Source: Plumapathes pennacea
Lineage: Eukaryota; Cnidaria; Anthozoa; Antipatharia; Myriopathidae
Direction: 5' to 3'
Assembly: GCA_964036295.1 (NCBI GenBank)
Contig: OZ038468.1
Span: 10,426,183-10,490,182, forward strand
Length of the DNA stretch: 64,000 nt
Shown: positions 11,843-21,267 of the stretch, piece after piece
How positions within the stretch are numbered: position 1 is the stretch's first letter
Layout: the number at the start of each line of letters is the position of its first letter
Program-made: the position numbers and the translations under genes
Notes under the pieces: generated by a model
What the model was told of the DNA's origin: nothing
The model's database searches: none
The model's input: only the letters and a program-made list of their open reading frames with translations

Positions 11843-13529
11843 GAACCATAAACTAGAATGGTTATGGCCTGAGTAATCAAAACAGCACGAAGGCAAAATT
11901 AACTCTTCTGACTTGACATTGTACCGTACACATCATTAGGAGCTGCAAGACAACTTTATAGAAAATATTCCCAAAATGTCCCCCCCCCCTTCCCCCCATA
12001 CCAAGAAACGGATTATTATATATTTTGGTCTCCCCCTCCCCCACCTCCTCCCCTTCCCCCCTCTCTCTCTCTCTCTCTCGCAATTTCAATTTTCTCCAAT
12101 ACATTATTTGTACTTTACACTACCTTTGAGACTCCACTCCGTCCCAACACAACCCACCATACCATACAATTGTGTCATAAACTGGCTTGGGGAGAAAAGT
12201 GCCCTTCCATTAAATCAAAAATCAAAAATCAAAAATCAAAAATTCCAAAAGCGGCAACTTTTAAGTTAAAAGCCCTGTATATATGAAAAAAGGTTGGTCC
12301 GGGGACCCTAGCCTGGGCGCGCCAACTATTCACACATTTTTTTATTATAAATCGAAGCGAGCGTGTACAAAGTGATATTTTCCGTTGTTCTTTTTTAATT
12401 GTACCAAAGAGAAGATATGAAGCCAGATTTGGAAACGAATTTCCTATCAGAGCAGATAACAAATTATAAAAAAAGACTTGATGCACGTACCCGAACCAGC
12501 CGCAACAAATATACCAGTGCGGCGAAGGATTGCCCTAGAGAGCGCTTTGTTGATCCCGCGATCAGCCTTGCGCGATTTCCCCTTCTCACCATGTCTGCAT
12601 AGGCCCGCTGGAACTCGGCAACGCTGCGATCTTTTGCGCCAACCAATTTGCAAAGAATAGCGGTGTGAAGCGCAAATCGTCAATTTTGATATATCAGACG
12701 GCGGAGTAAATATCGACGCCCGTGTTAATATCAATTCAACTTCGATCTCAACATCGCTTATCTCATCGCCTTTTTGTGCCCCGAAATATCTTTATTACAG
12801 GAACAAAGAACTTATCTCCATTACAGACTCGCCTCCGGTTCTCAATTTGCCAAATCTGCTTTGAAAAACTAAAACCTTTATGTCACCGTTGCTATCTTTT
12901 CCTAACACCTAACGGCAGCTGCTTCTACAACCAATATAGGTATTCATTTTGGTGTGTTGGGAAAAAGTAAAACGGAAGTTGCCCCGCCTGACCCGCCTTT
13001 ACGAGTCCTTTCATTTTCTTTTTTTCCCCTCGGCACTGAGTAACAAGACAAGACGGCCACTGAATAGAAAGAAAAATACGGAAAATAAACTAAAATGTGA
13101 ATCTCTGTTAGTGATGTAAATTTTAGAAGAGGTCTTATTTGCGGAAAAAAAAAAAGAACAACAACAACAACAACAACATGAGGGTGTCTAAATGGGTGAA
13201 TAAATGCAATATTTGTATAAGTCAGGCGCTTCACGAACAGATAAAACTCTCGAGAAACAGTCACATAAATAAAGATTTCTTGCCAGTTAGGCCAGTAATA
13301 AAATGTACATATCACTTCCTTGTCAGTTTCTCCTTAGATCTGTGTGCAGTTCATTAAGCCGGATCCGGTAAAATAACTCGTTTTGATAAATAAAGTCAGC
13401 TCAGTTTAAAATCCTGGAGCCACTAAGCTACTGATCTTATCATGTTTTATTTGTGTATAAAAAAATTAAAAAATATTTCTTGGCCAGATATGTATTCATG
13501 TATCATTTCAAGTATACAAATTCTACTGT
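11843..13529. other. Foldback centre: no recognised gene, simple repeats
   Basis: Non-repeated core between the arms. It holds a C/T-rich stretch with a (CT)n run around 12060-12080, five copies of AAATC around 12213-12240, an (AAC)n run near 13157-13178, and a locally more GC-rich block at about 12440-12740 with an open minus-strand frame that I do not recognise. No transposase motif seen. Confidence 0.5.
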
Positions 13530-14604
13530 TGTTGTTGTTTTCATCATTTGGCCACTTTGATACTCAATAAAATTTCATGTCGCATTTTCATTCCCGGTAG
13601 CGATAATGACAAAACAAAGTTAATATATTTTTGGGTCAAACAAGGGAAAACGTATCTCGCTAAGTTATAAGATTGCATGACACCAATAACGAACGCACGG
13701 CGACGTCGGCGCGTATGTTTTGACTGCATGAATCTTTTATTTTTTACAAGAAAGAGCTCTTAAAGCGACAGGGACATCCTTGGAAACATATTTGTGCAAT
13801 ATTGTAGCATAATAATGCGAAATGAGGCGTAAATTGGCAAAGAAAGTGAAGCGATCAGTTAGCGCTTGTCGACCACTGAGTTGAAGAGGCATTTTGATAG
13901 GAAAAAACACATAAATCAATCGTTAACCGGTGATATTGAAAGAAAACTTATTTTAAGGTCTCCTACAGAGTTTTGTGCCAAGTTTGAGGTAGTAGGCGAA
14001 GATTTATGTGAGTTTATTCGAAAGTGTGAATTGATCGTTGCGCGTTGTTTACAAGTCGATGTTGTGATTTTGGCAAAATTAGCCGCGTTAGTTCTTTCAA
14101 GCAATGAAAAGTACCAAACTAATTTTTATATTCTTGATAAAAACAACACTTCTAGATATTACAACCGAATTTTTGTGCAAATCTGAGTAATACCGGACAT
14201 ACAAGTGATTTTTTGAAAAAGTGCTCTGAACTGAGATTTGCAAGCATTGAATTTTGGGCTGTCTTTGCCCCGACACCAGATATTCAATATTTAACCTATA
14301 ATTCTATTTATAGGCTCAAATTGCTCGTGGATGTCTTCTTAATCAATAGATGAAGACATTTATGTGTAGAGTTTCGTTGCGCGGTCGCGTGCAAAGGTTT
14401 TTGTGGTCCTCCAAATCCTTTCATTTTAGCCATTTCGAGGGGTATGGCGATTTTTCAAAAATTTCATGAAATGAAAAAGTTTCCAGACAAACTAAATATA
14501 CCAGAGTAATTGGCAAACCATAGGTTATCTATTGACAAAATAAAAAGAACCCCGAATTTTGACTGATGTGCCACTCCTCACCCGGTCAGAAAAAAAAGTC
14601 GCTC
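13530..14604 (-). repeat. Foldback element, right inverted arm
   Basis: Inverted copy of 10765-11842. The innermost matching block begins at TCATCATTTGGCCACTTTGA (about 13540), pairing with about 11810-11830. No protein-coding gene is recognisable in the arm. Confidence 0.85.
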
Positions 14605-14608
14605 TTAA

Positions 14609-14832
14609 CAAGCATTGCAAAACCATTCAGAGAATATCTTGGCTTTGTTATTGCATTTCTTAATCCAGAATCTGATGGAACAGATTTACTTTTCAAAAAG
14701 TTTGGTTCTGGAATTGATAGTAATGAGAAGAAAACTATTTGTGAAATACTAAAAAATGAAAAACACTCAAGAGTTTGTTTTTATCTTCATCATCCATATT
14801 CATATCACGTTGAGATTCCACAAACTACTTAA
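14609..14832 (+). pseudogene. Packaging ATPase-like gene, C-terminal part (Polinton-like)
   Basis: Directly right of the foldback element the open frame includes SIAKPFREYLGFVIAF, the sensor-type motif region of the A32-like ATPase, followed by about 55 residues ending at a TAA (14830-14832). The reading frame differs by one base from that of the N-terminal piece, so at least one indel as well as the insertion disables the gene. The ORF that starts at 14566 begins inside the transposon arm and is not a natural start. Confidence 0.8.
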
Positions 14833-14853
14833 GATTTCATTTACAAAAATAAA

Positions 14854-15420
14854 ATGGAAACTGTAGATGAATATGTCAATTTTGGAGAAAACGAAATACC
14901 AGAATCTCCTCCAGTTGAAAAACCAAAACCAAAACCAAAAAGAAAACCAAGAAAAAAGAAAGAATCACAAAAGGAAGCTGAACTAGATCCAGTGGTACAA
15001 ATTGAAATATCGAGAAAAAGAGATATTCTTGCATCAGTTGCCATGTTGGATGGTTTGGAAAAATATGTTGGAGAGAACATAAGTGCAGTTGAAATAAGAA
15101 AAAATGATGCCACTGAAATAGAATCTTTATTTAAAATTTATGAAGAAAAATCTGGACCAGAACTTTTAAACAACACAATGGGAATGTTAGCTGCTGGAAG
15201 TGTTAAATTTCTTTCGTGTTTTCTCGAATTTGATGATCAAGAAGATTTGAAAAAAGATGTGATGAATAACAAATTTTTGAAAAGGTTTTTGGGTAGTTAT
15301 GCTTCAAGAACTTGTGAAAAATATGGTGATGCTGTTGGTTTTTTACAACTCGCTTATGACGTTGCTAAACATGTCGTATTTACAAAAGATGAATTCGACG
15401 AAAGTCGAAAGTTGAAATAA
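14854..15420 (+). CDS. Uncharacterised virion-type protein of the Polinton-like relic
   Basis: Open frame of 188 residues. After an acidic N-terminus comes a Pro/Lys-rich linker (about residues 23-45, many KPKPK-type repeats), then a helical domain with RDILASVAMLDGLEKYVG, AGSVKFLSCFLEF and KYGDAVGFLQLAYDVAKHV. No enzyme motif. The gene lies 22 bp after the ATPase stop, on the same strand, so it is probably a late structural gene. It is one of the few genes in the relic with no visible break. Function unknown. Confidence 0.6.
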   Translation: METVDEYVNFGENEIPESPPVEKPKPKPKRKPRKKKESQKEAELDPVVQIEISRKRDILASVAMLDGLEKYVGENISAVEIRKNDATEIESLFKIYEEKSGPELLNNTMGMLAAGSVKFLSCFLEFDDQEDLKKDVMNNKFLKRFLGSYASRTCEKYGDAVGFLQLAYDVAKHVVFTKDEFDESRKLK

Positions 15421-15505
15421 AGAATAATGGTATTTCTATTTTGTTAGCATTTTTCTAACAAAATGCTAACATGACTTAAGAATTTGCAAGCGATTTCATA
15501 AAAAA

Positions 15506-15664
15506 TGTCAGAATCTACAGAAAATACAGATCAAATAACAAATGTTCCAACCGATATCGAAAAGAAACCTGTGAAGAAAAAAGATCCAAAGAAAGTCGCC
15601 GCTGGTAAAGCCTTGGCAAAAAAGAACAAGGAAGCAAGAGAAGCATCAGGAAAATCAGAAAAAT
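15506..15664 (+). CDS. Small Lys-rich ORF of the Polinton-like relic
   Basis: Starts at ATG 15506 and encodes 52 residues, mainly Lys, Ala and Glu, with the core KKDPKKVAAGKALAKKNKEA. It is preceded by the TGACTTAAG motif at about 15472. Its end lies next to a frame that, one base out of phase, opens into the membrane-segment ORF at 15665-15901, so the two may once have been a single gene now split by a one-base slip. Basic composition would suit a DNA-condensing or virion-core role, but that is speculation. Confidence 0.45.
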
Positions 15665-16014
15665 AATGAAAGTGTTAATCCTCTAAGTTTCTTGGATTTT
15701 ACTAATGGATTACAAATGACAGCTGGTTTGATAGGTTCTTGTTTTGTGGTTTATCACGGTTATAGATTTTTTTATCCACCAAAATCAGAAGAAAATGTCA
15801 AACATGAAATGGTTGTGAAAAAACCTGTTGAAACGAATCAAGAAAAAGAATCAACTCCAGTTGAGAAACCTAAGAATCAACCAAATATTGATATGGAGTG
15901 ACTTAAGCGTTCATTATTGAAATTAAAAGAGAATAATGAAAAACTAAACAACATCATGTTTTTTATAAGAATTGCTTTCCCACTTGTTGGTTTCAGTTAT
16001 GGATTTTTAAGTTA
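15665..16014 (+). pseudogene. Membrane-segment ORF(s) of the Polinton-like relic
   Basis: The frame through 15692-15901 has one clear hydrophobic segment (GLIGSCFVVYHGYRFFYP) followed by a charged Pro/Lys tail. It ends at a TGA (15899-15901); the same frame then continues open to 16014 with a second hydrophobic segment (MFFIRIAFPLVGFSYGFLS). The TGA overlaps the TGACTTAAG junction motif, so either two short genes abut or one two-segment membrane protein carries a premature stop. Short membrane proteins are common in Polinton-like gene blocks. Function unknown. Confidence 0.4.
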
Positions 16015-16079
16015 GGATGTTGACAATCTTAATCTTATAAAGAATTTAAAATTTTGATATTACCATTCTAAATAAAAGA

Positions 16080-16499
16080 ATGGCAATAAGTCTAACGTCC
16101 GCTATTGGAGCTATATTAAACGCAGGAACATTCATTGGAGGTAGTTATTTAGCAAAATTCTTATCAGGAAAAGACCAAGACGAAGAAAGAAAGATACATG
16201 ATTTGGCGATGGAAAAGTATGAAAAAGATTACAACGATTGGAAAGAAAAAACGGGAAAAATAGAACTTTGGAAAGAACAACGAGAAAGAGATAAAGATGT
16301 TGCTTCATATAATTTTCGAAGCACAGACGAAGCGTTAAAAGCTTATGCTGAAGCACATCCAAATGAATCAGTTCAAAATTTGAAAGAACCTAATTTCAAC
16401 GATTATTATTCTCCAAGCAAAGATCAAAAGAATGGAGAAATGATATTTACAGGATTGACTGTAGCTGTTTTAGCATATGGTGTTTCAAAAATTTATTGA
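16080..16499 (+). CDS. Uncharacterised two-membrane-segment protein of the Polinton-like relic
   Basis: Open frame of 139 residues from ATG 16080. A small-residue-rich hydrophobic N-terminus (LTSAIGAILNAGTFIGGSYL) and a hydrophobic C-terminus (MIFTGLTVAVLAYGVSKIY) flank a charged helical middle (EKYEKDYNDWKEKTGKIELW). The stop TGA is part of the TGACTTAA motif. Layout suggests a virion membrane or capsid-associated protein. No homologous enzyme domain is evident, and no break is seen. Confidence 0.55.
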   Translation: MAISLTSAIGAILNAGTFIGGSYLAKFLSGKDQDEERKIHDLAMEKYEKDYNDWKEKTGKIELWKEQRERDKDVASYNFRSTDEALKAYAEAHPNESVQNLKEPNFNDYYSPSKDQKNGEMIFTGLTVAVLAYGVSKIY

Positions 16500-16544
16500 C
16501 TTAATGTTATCATGTGATGAATAAAATCATAAAATTATACAAAA

Positions 16545-16787
16545 ATGGCAGAAATAGATCCAGAAAATCCTTTCGATCCTAGTATTCATGATGGAGATGA
16601 GGATGGTGAAGAAATTCCAATGAGGAATAGAGAAACAGATACTCCTCTAAGTCATTATGATCATCACGATACACATGAAACATCCTTTGGTGGTGATTCA
16701 GAAACAGATCTATTATTACCTGATAATCCAGGAAATAATAAAGAATCTGAAGATTTCTTAAAAAAGATATGGCCAGAGGCTATTTAA
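16545..16787 (+). CDS. Small acidic ORF of the Polinton-like relic
   Basis: Encodes 80 residues, Asp/Glu-rich, with a His-rich patch (SHYDHHDTHETSF). It ends at 16787, overlapping by about 18 bases the ATG at 16769 of the next gene in another frame. The overlap may be natural or the product of a slipped base fusing or splitting two genes. Not recognised. Confidence 0.4.
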   Translation: MAEIDPENPFDPSIHDGDEDGEEIPMRNRETDTPLSHYDHHDTHETSFGGDSETDLLLPDNPGNNKESEDFLKKIWPEAI

Positions 16788-17395
16788 GTAAGTTACATTA
16801 TGATGAAGATCGATTTGGGAGACATTGGGTTTCGTTAACCTCGAAAAATTCTGCAAAATTCTTTATAGATGAAAATGGAAATTTATCACCTGAAAAACGA
16901 GGAAATAAACCATCTGGAAAACTACTCATTGCGTTAGGAAAGACATCAATAGAGATCATGGATGATAACAATAAAAAAATTGGATGGAATAAGAAAAAAG
17001 AAAAAGAACTAAGAGAAAAAAAAGAACAATTAAAAAATTGACAGATGATAACGAATCATTGAGAAATCGTGTTTCAAAAAGAGACGATTCAATTAAGGAT
17101 CTTGAGAATAAGTTGAAAAAGTCAACCTCGCCTGAAGATTGGAAAAAGTTAGAAGAAGAAATAGAAAAACAAAGGGCAGAAGTTGTTAAGGCAAGGAAAG
17201 AAAGCGAAGCAACCATGAAACAAAACAAAGAAAGAATTGAAGAATTAATATCTGAGATGAGCGATAATCCAGAAGATAGGGAAAGAATTGAGGAACAAAT
17301 AAACCAATTAGAACAAGAAAACGAAAGATTACAAGGAGAAAATGAACAAATTTTTGAAAGGCTATCTCTCAAAGAAAAAGTTAAATATATCTTCA
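16769..17395 (+). pseudogene. Coiled-coil/membrane gene of the relic, N-terminal part
   Basis: Two overlapping open frames, 16769-17041 and 17038 onward, look like one gene with a one-base slip at about 17040. The first part has YDEDRFGRHWVSLTSK and GKLLIALGKTSIEIMDD. The second is a long, highly charged coiled coil (SKRDDSIKDLENKLKK, RIEEQINQLEQENERLQG). The gene is cut at about 17395 by family B copy 1, and its membrane-anchoring end continues at 20099. Likely a virion protein; exact role unknown. Confidence 0.5.
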
Positions 17396-18141
17396 AACAA
17401 GACAGGCCCGTGGCCAGTGCGCTTGTGACGTCATTACTACAATGAATAGAGACACGCGGGGTCCCGGGAGAGGAACTTTTGTCGTGTGTTTATATGCAAA
17501 AGATATTATAGCCGAGTCAGTTTTTGCACATGATGGATCCAAGAGCTCCCTTTATTTTTCTTGCCCTCTTTTCTTCTAATTTCGGTCGAACAGATATTCA
17601 CGAAAAAGTGTATTATAATAATTGAGAGAAAACAATTATCGAAGGCCCCGTAGGAATATTCTTAATTTGCAACAACCCAGTTTTCATTGCTTTCCGATGC
17701 ATGTGACAGTACTTGTGTGACGCTTGCTATACAACCTGGCAACCTTGTTGAGTGAATTTTCAAGCTGACATGTTTTGTGGAGGAACTGTGTTGTCATTTT
17801 GTAATGGGATTGACTGGGGAATACCTGACATCTTAAGTAGCTGTAAGACAGCGTAATAGCCTTATCTCATCTTCCCAGCGTGTGCATCATGTTCAAGTAG
17901 CTTTAATTGAAAGCTTTCAGACTTATCTCTGTAGCACATTAAAACATGACACTTCCCATGATGAAATTACTTCGTATGAAAAGCCATCTCAGACATTACG
18001 CATCCTACATATACAAGTCTGATCACTAATATGTTCAAGACTGCTATGCATTAAGCTTTAACAAAAAATTCTGGGTCGATACGAAATTAATCTCTATCGG
18101 AAGCTGCAGACATTTGAATACCGTGACAACAAAGGTGTGCA

Positions 18142-18540
18142 TCACGGGCTTGTGGAGCGAACATTACGGCTCGGATAGTCGGATATCAACCTTGAGCTTT
18201 TGAAGACTTTGAGGTATTCAGTGACAAATATTCTCGACGCCTGCCGGTCTTTCCTGCTTTTGTTAAAGCGGCGTGAGTGAAAGCTAAGTAGCTGATGATT
18301 CGGGATTCCCCATTCTATGATATTATGCTCGTGACATTTCATTGACAGATCTTGTATCTTAATCTCGCGTGATATTTGCCTCAAACCTATTAGTAATTCA
18401 ATATCCTCAGACAATAATCAAAGAACCTTTACTGCACGCAAATCGAAGTTAAACGCCAACTGTTCGTATACGCCGTGCATTACACAAAGCCACAGAGTTT
18501 CCGACAAAGGGAGACGCTCTGCCCGCAGGGAAAAGTTCAA
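18142..18540 (-). pseudogene. Family B ORF-1, copy 1 (broken)
   Basis: Minus-strand frame equivalent to the 134-residue ORF at 22118-22522 in copy 2. In this copy the frame from 18414 is open to 18142, but a stop replaces a Leu codon upstream (near 18415) and a short deletion (about 18240) removes three codons' worth of bases. See the copy 2 entry for content. Confidence 0.45.
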
Positions 18541-19032
18541 GTTCTATCAAGTTTCGACACGTCTTCTACTACTTATTCGATGTTCTTTCACACAAATATT
18601 GCTCAGAATACAGATACATTGGTTGAAGTGGTATCTATAATCGAGCATTTGCAAAACACAACCCTTCGTACTTTACGGGGGTCCCGCTGGTAACACATCA
18701 AGCATTTGTGTACGGCTATTTTCAAGTCTTCCAACGCTTAAAAACAATGCAAGCCAAAATCGCTCTTAAAGTATGGCTTCCGTGCATCCAGAAAGCCAAC
18801 CAATGATCGTTTTGTTTGGATCAACAACTGAAGGACCGGAATTTTTTTCTATATCCCTTGACAGAGAAAACGCATTGTACTTGGTTCTGTGATTTTGATC
18901 TCTGAATACGTCTGATCTTGCAATGCCTGTTTTTAACACATTTTAAAATACAAACGTATCTTAGCACTTCGGTTACTTTTGGCAATCTTCTTTTTGAGCT
19001 TCTAGCTTTCTCGCAGCGATGGTTTATTGATC

Positions 19033-19604
19033 CTAATTTTCTCTTTCCATTTCCATCTGTGGCTTTTTATTGTTTACATGTTGTTTACATGCACGTTCTT
19101 GGAACGCATTAGCATTGTGGAGTACGTAAGCTCGGGTATAATCATGAACTTTTGACGACTTTGGGACATTCTTTGAAATGTATTCTTGTATTAGTCGCCT
19201 GCTTTTTCTACTCTTGTTCAAATGCGTGAAAGATTATTCAAGGGTACGTGGCTTGGCTCACGACTTCGTCTTGGAGGACTTCGGTTTTCTTTCACATAAA
19301 CATTTGTGGGAATACAATAAAACTGAGCGAAGCGAGATCTACCAACGGTCACTTTTTCCTCAGCCATTTCCCAATTTTCAAATAATAACGCCATCTGTTC
19401 CACTGATTGTTTGACCTTCATGGCACTGAGCCAAAATGTCGCAACAACAACATAAATGCACAGCAGAGTGAAATTTTGATCCCAAACAAAAGTCAGATTT
19501 TCTGACGCTTTACTTGTATCAGCAAGAATAATACAAAGTAAAAGAATACAAAGTACCTTCAAGTTCACCCTCATACTAAACAGTTCCATATAATCCGCTA
19601 TCAA
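19033..19604 (-). pseudogene. Family B ORF-2, copy 1 (one-base deletion)
   Basis: Equivalent to the 190-residue ORF at 23018-23590. A single A is missing near 19220, which splits it into frames 19218-19604 and 19033-19221. Both parts otherwise match copy 2 closely. Confidence 0.5.
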
Positions 19605-20098
19605 GCGCTTGTCAAGAATCGCCGTCTTTACACAGGTTCTCGTCTTTGTATCTCGAGCGCCTTCGTTCAGCTTGTTCCTTCAAGTTCTCAAGGTTCTGGA
19701 TATCAGATTCTTCGTACATTTCTGTACAGTTGTGCATAGTTATGCAGTTCATTGATAAGTTCATTGCATTTGCTTTCATGGCTTTCAATATGGCTTTTGA
19801 GGCTGAACGGACCGACCCAAGCCAAAACCGCTCAATGAGATTTAGTATGGGTCTACCGCAGCCGGCATATGCGTTTGTAAGTAAGATGAGCGGTCCATAA
19901 AATAATCCACAGAGCCAACTAAGGCAAGCAACTTGCTGTCTTCAAAATGGCGAAACTGCTCGCCCGCCAAGTCACTTGATCACAACGTCATCACAAATCA
20001 CATGATAATATGAACCAATCACCGCATGCAGATTTGTAACCCAGAAAAATAAAAAAATAAAAAAATCGTTCCATTTTAAAGATTGTGTCGTCACAAGC

Positions 20099-20390
20099 AA
20101 AAATATGGTTTGACAGTCGTTGGTGTTTTAGCAGCTGTAGGAACCATTATTGGTGTCATCGTATCAAATCTCAAAGCAGGATTGACAAAGGTGGCAAAAG
20201 GTGTTGGAAATGGCCTCAAAGAGATTGGAAGAAAGTTGGCTGAAATTCTTCTTGGACTGGAGCGATAGTTAGTTTCTTGTTTAAAACTGCTGGAGAAGCT
20301 ATTGGTTTTCTCTCTAAACATGTTTGGTTACTGATTCTTCTCGTCGTGACTTATGTCATTGAACAATTTAAGAATAAGAAAAAATAATTG
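20099..20390 (+). pseudogene. Coiled-coil/membrane gene of the relic, C-terminal part
   Basis: Immediately after family B copy 1 the frame reads through a hydrophobic segment (LTVVGVLAAVGTIIGVIVS) and an amphipathic Gly/Lys-rich stretch (TKVAKGVGNGLKEIG), then shifts frame near 20262. The shifted frame contains a second hydrophobic segment (VWLLILLVVTYVIEQF) and ends at about 20387. Two C-terminal membrane segments behind a coiled coil resemble fusion or scaffold-type virion proteins in layout only. Broken by the insertion and by frameshift. Confidence 0.5.
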
Positions 20391-20395
20391 CAAAT

Positions 20396-20827
20396 ATGTA
20401 TCAGACAAATTTATTAATAAAAGTAACCTCCACCGGAATAGGAAGAACCATCAAAAGCGATGGTGGTGTCAAAGCCAAAGTAAAACTTGCTAAACAAATT
20501 CAAGGAGCAAAGTTTCTTGAAATCTTTTGTGATTTCTCTTACGTTAGGTCAGCCATGGCAGTAAAATGTGATTTGATAGACAACGGTTCTCACTTTTCAA
20601 ACATCGAGAGCATTGATTCAGACAGCATTTTAGAAAAAGTTAGACAAACAACAACTATGTTGCTCATTAAAAACGACAAAGTCATCAGAATGATTCCAAT
20701 AAATCCATCAAAAAGCGTAATAAATGAATTCGAAATTGAAATTTTCTTTCTAAGAGATAAAAGTTTATCAAACGATGATAAAAAGGAGTCATTCATCCAA
20801 GTTATCATTCATCACACTGAGAATTAA
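20396..20827 (+). CDS. Small beta-rich protein of the Polinton-like relic (possible minor capsid/penton)
   Basis: Open frame of 143 residues from ATG 20396, 9 bp after the end of the previous gene. Alternating hydrophobic and polar residues (TNLLIKVTSTGIG, GVKAKVKLAKQ, FEIEIFFLRDKSL) predict mainly beta strands, and the length is in the range of single jelly-roll penton proteins of Polintons. The penton label is only a structural guess. No break is visible. Confidence 0.45.
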   Translation: MYQTNLLIKVTSTGIGRTIKSDGGVKAKVKLAKQIQGAKFLEIFCDFSYVRSAMAVKCDLIDNGSHFSNIESIDSDSILEKVRQTTTMLLIKNDKVIRMIPINPSKSVINEFEIEIFFLRDKSLSNDDKKESFIQVIIHHTEN

Positions 20828-20841
20828 TTTGAGAGTATTAA

Positions 20842-21072
20842 ATGAATGATAACAAAATGAGTGAAGTTATTACAAAAGAAAGATTGTACCCGGATATTCC
20901 AAAGGATTCTAACGCTTTCAGATTATCTGTCTGCTCAAGAATTCTCGAAACGATGAAGAAAAACTTGGAAAGTGATATCAAGAAGAGAAACGAAAAATTA
21001 AAAAACATTCAAGACTTATACCGTGTTCACACTATAGCCCAATCATACTTAATTCAATTACGATTTGAGTGA
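20842..21072 (+). CDS. Small helical ORF at the end of the Polinton-like block
   Basis: Encodes 76 residues, mostly helical and charged (YPDIPKDSNAFRLSVCSR, NLESDIKKRNEKLKNIQ). It lies 14 bp after the preceding gene. It may be the N-terminal part of a longer protein, since the stop at 21072 is followed by non-coding DNA. Not recognised. Confidence 0.4.
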   Translation: MNDNKMSEVITKERLYPDIPKDSNAFRLSVCSRILETMKKNLESDIKKRNEKLKNIQDLYRVHTIAQSYLIQLRFE

Positions 21073-21267
21073 TCATAATTTCTCTAATGTTGCTTGTGTT
21101 CACACTTGATTATATCAATTCGAGAGGGACTGGACATAGCAATGTAACCACGCATTTCATTTGAGAGAAGGAAAATGGCACCCTATTTCAGGACGATTTT
21201 CGGCAAGTTTATGTTGGACGTTAAGCGCAGACGAAAAGGAAGGAGAGCCAAAGAAACAAAGTAACCT
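21073..21267. other. Short stretch after the Polinton-like block
   Basis: Contains a tiny frame starting ATG 21175 (MAPYFRTIFGKFMLDVKRRR...) of 29 residues that ends at the hAT-like target duplication. It could be the remains of an exon interrupted by that element; otherwise nothing recognised. Confidence 0.3.

Larger units (their letters stand above)
10761..14608. mobile_element. TTAA-flanked foldback DNA element, non-autonomous
   Basis: Bounded by TTAA on both sides (10761-10764 and 14605-14608) and starting GAGCGA on each end in inverted orientation. Inverted arms of about 1.07 kb run at 10765-11842 and 13530-14604; matching landmarks include ACCGGGTGA near both tips and GTCGACCACTGAGTTGAAG deep in the arms. 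The roughly 1.7 kb centre has no recognisable transposase. TTAA target duplication is typical of piggyBac and Kolobok elements; which one cannot be decided without the transposase. It interrupts the ATPase-like gene exactly at a TTAA in that gene. Confidence 0.88.
15472..16504 (+). promoter_or_regulatory. Recurrent TGACTTAA motif at gene junctions of the Polinton-like block
   Basis: TGACTTAAG or TGACTTAAT occurs at about 15472, 15899 and 16497, each at the end of one small gene and shortly before the next; a related TACTTAAG lies at 14827 at the end of the ATPase-like gene. In two cases the TGA is the stop codon. The spacing suggests a shared transcription signal of the element, either a late promoter or an end signal. 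Based on four sites only. Confidence 0.4.
17396..20098 (+). mobile_element. Family B hairpin-ended element, copy 1 (2.7 kb)
   Basis: Starts AACAAGACAGGCCCGTGGCC, with hairpin GGCC-CGT-GGCC and the internal motif CGCTTGTGACGTCA, and ends GTCACAAGC after a decayed terminal palindrome at 20081-20098. It aligns along its whole length with copy 2 at 21371-24076 with few differences. Its last 130 bp (CACATGATAATATGAACC, then ATCACCG, then ACCCAGAAAAA) are homologous to the 3' end of family A. No transposase is seen. The insertion lies in an A-run of the coiled-coil gene, and a target duplication cannot be resolved there. Confidence 0.8.
3143..21260 (+). mobile_element. Polinton/adintovirus-like relic (gene block, heavily interrupted)
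   Basis: After removing nested insertions, about 6 kb of coherent gene block remains: an integrase fragment on the minus strand, then on the plus strand a capsid-like gene, a packaging ATPase-like gene, and at least seven short genes with coiled-coil or membrane segments. This content and the single direction of the late-type genes match Polinton (Maverick) elements and related adintovirus-like sequences in animal genomes. Most genes carry frameshifts, in-frame stops or insertions, so it is an inactive relic. DNA polymerase B, protease and terminal repeats are not seen; the left part lies beyond the LINE or outside the window, and the right limit (about 21100-21260) is uncertain. Confidence 0.8.

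Noticed and set aside
12447-12734. GC-richer minus-strand ORF inside the foldback element as a bacterial gene
   Set aside because: No recognised domain, short overlapping frames on both strands, and one locus only; bacterial origin cannot be supported.
18475-19900. Plus-strand ORFs in family B (for example 19646-19900)
   Set aside because: They lie opposite or between the minus-strand frames, show no motifs, and are conserved only because the two copies are young.
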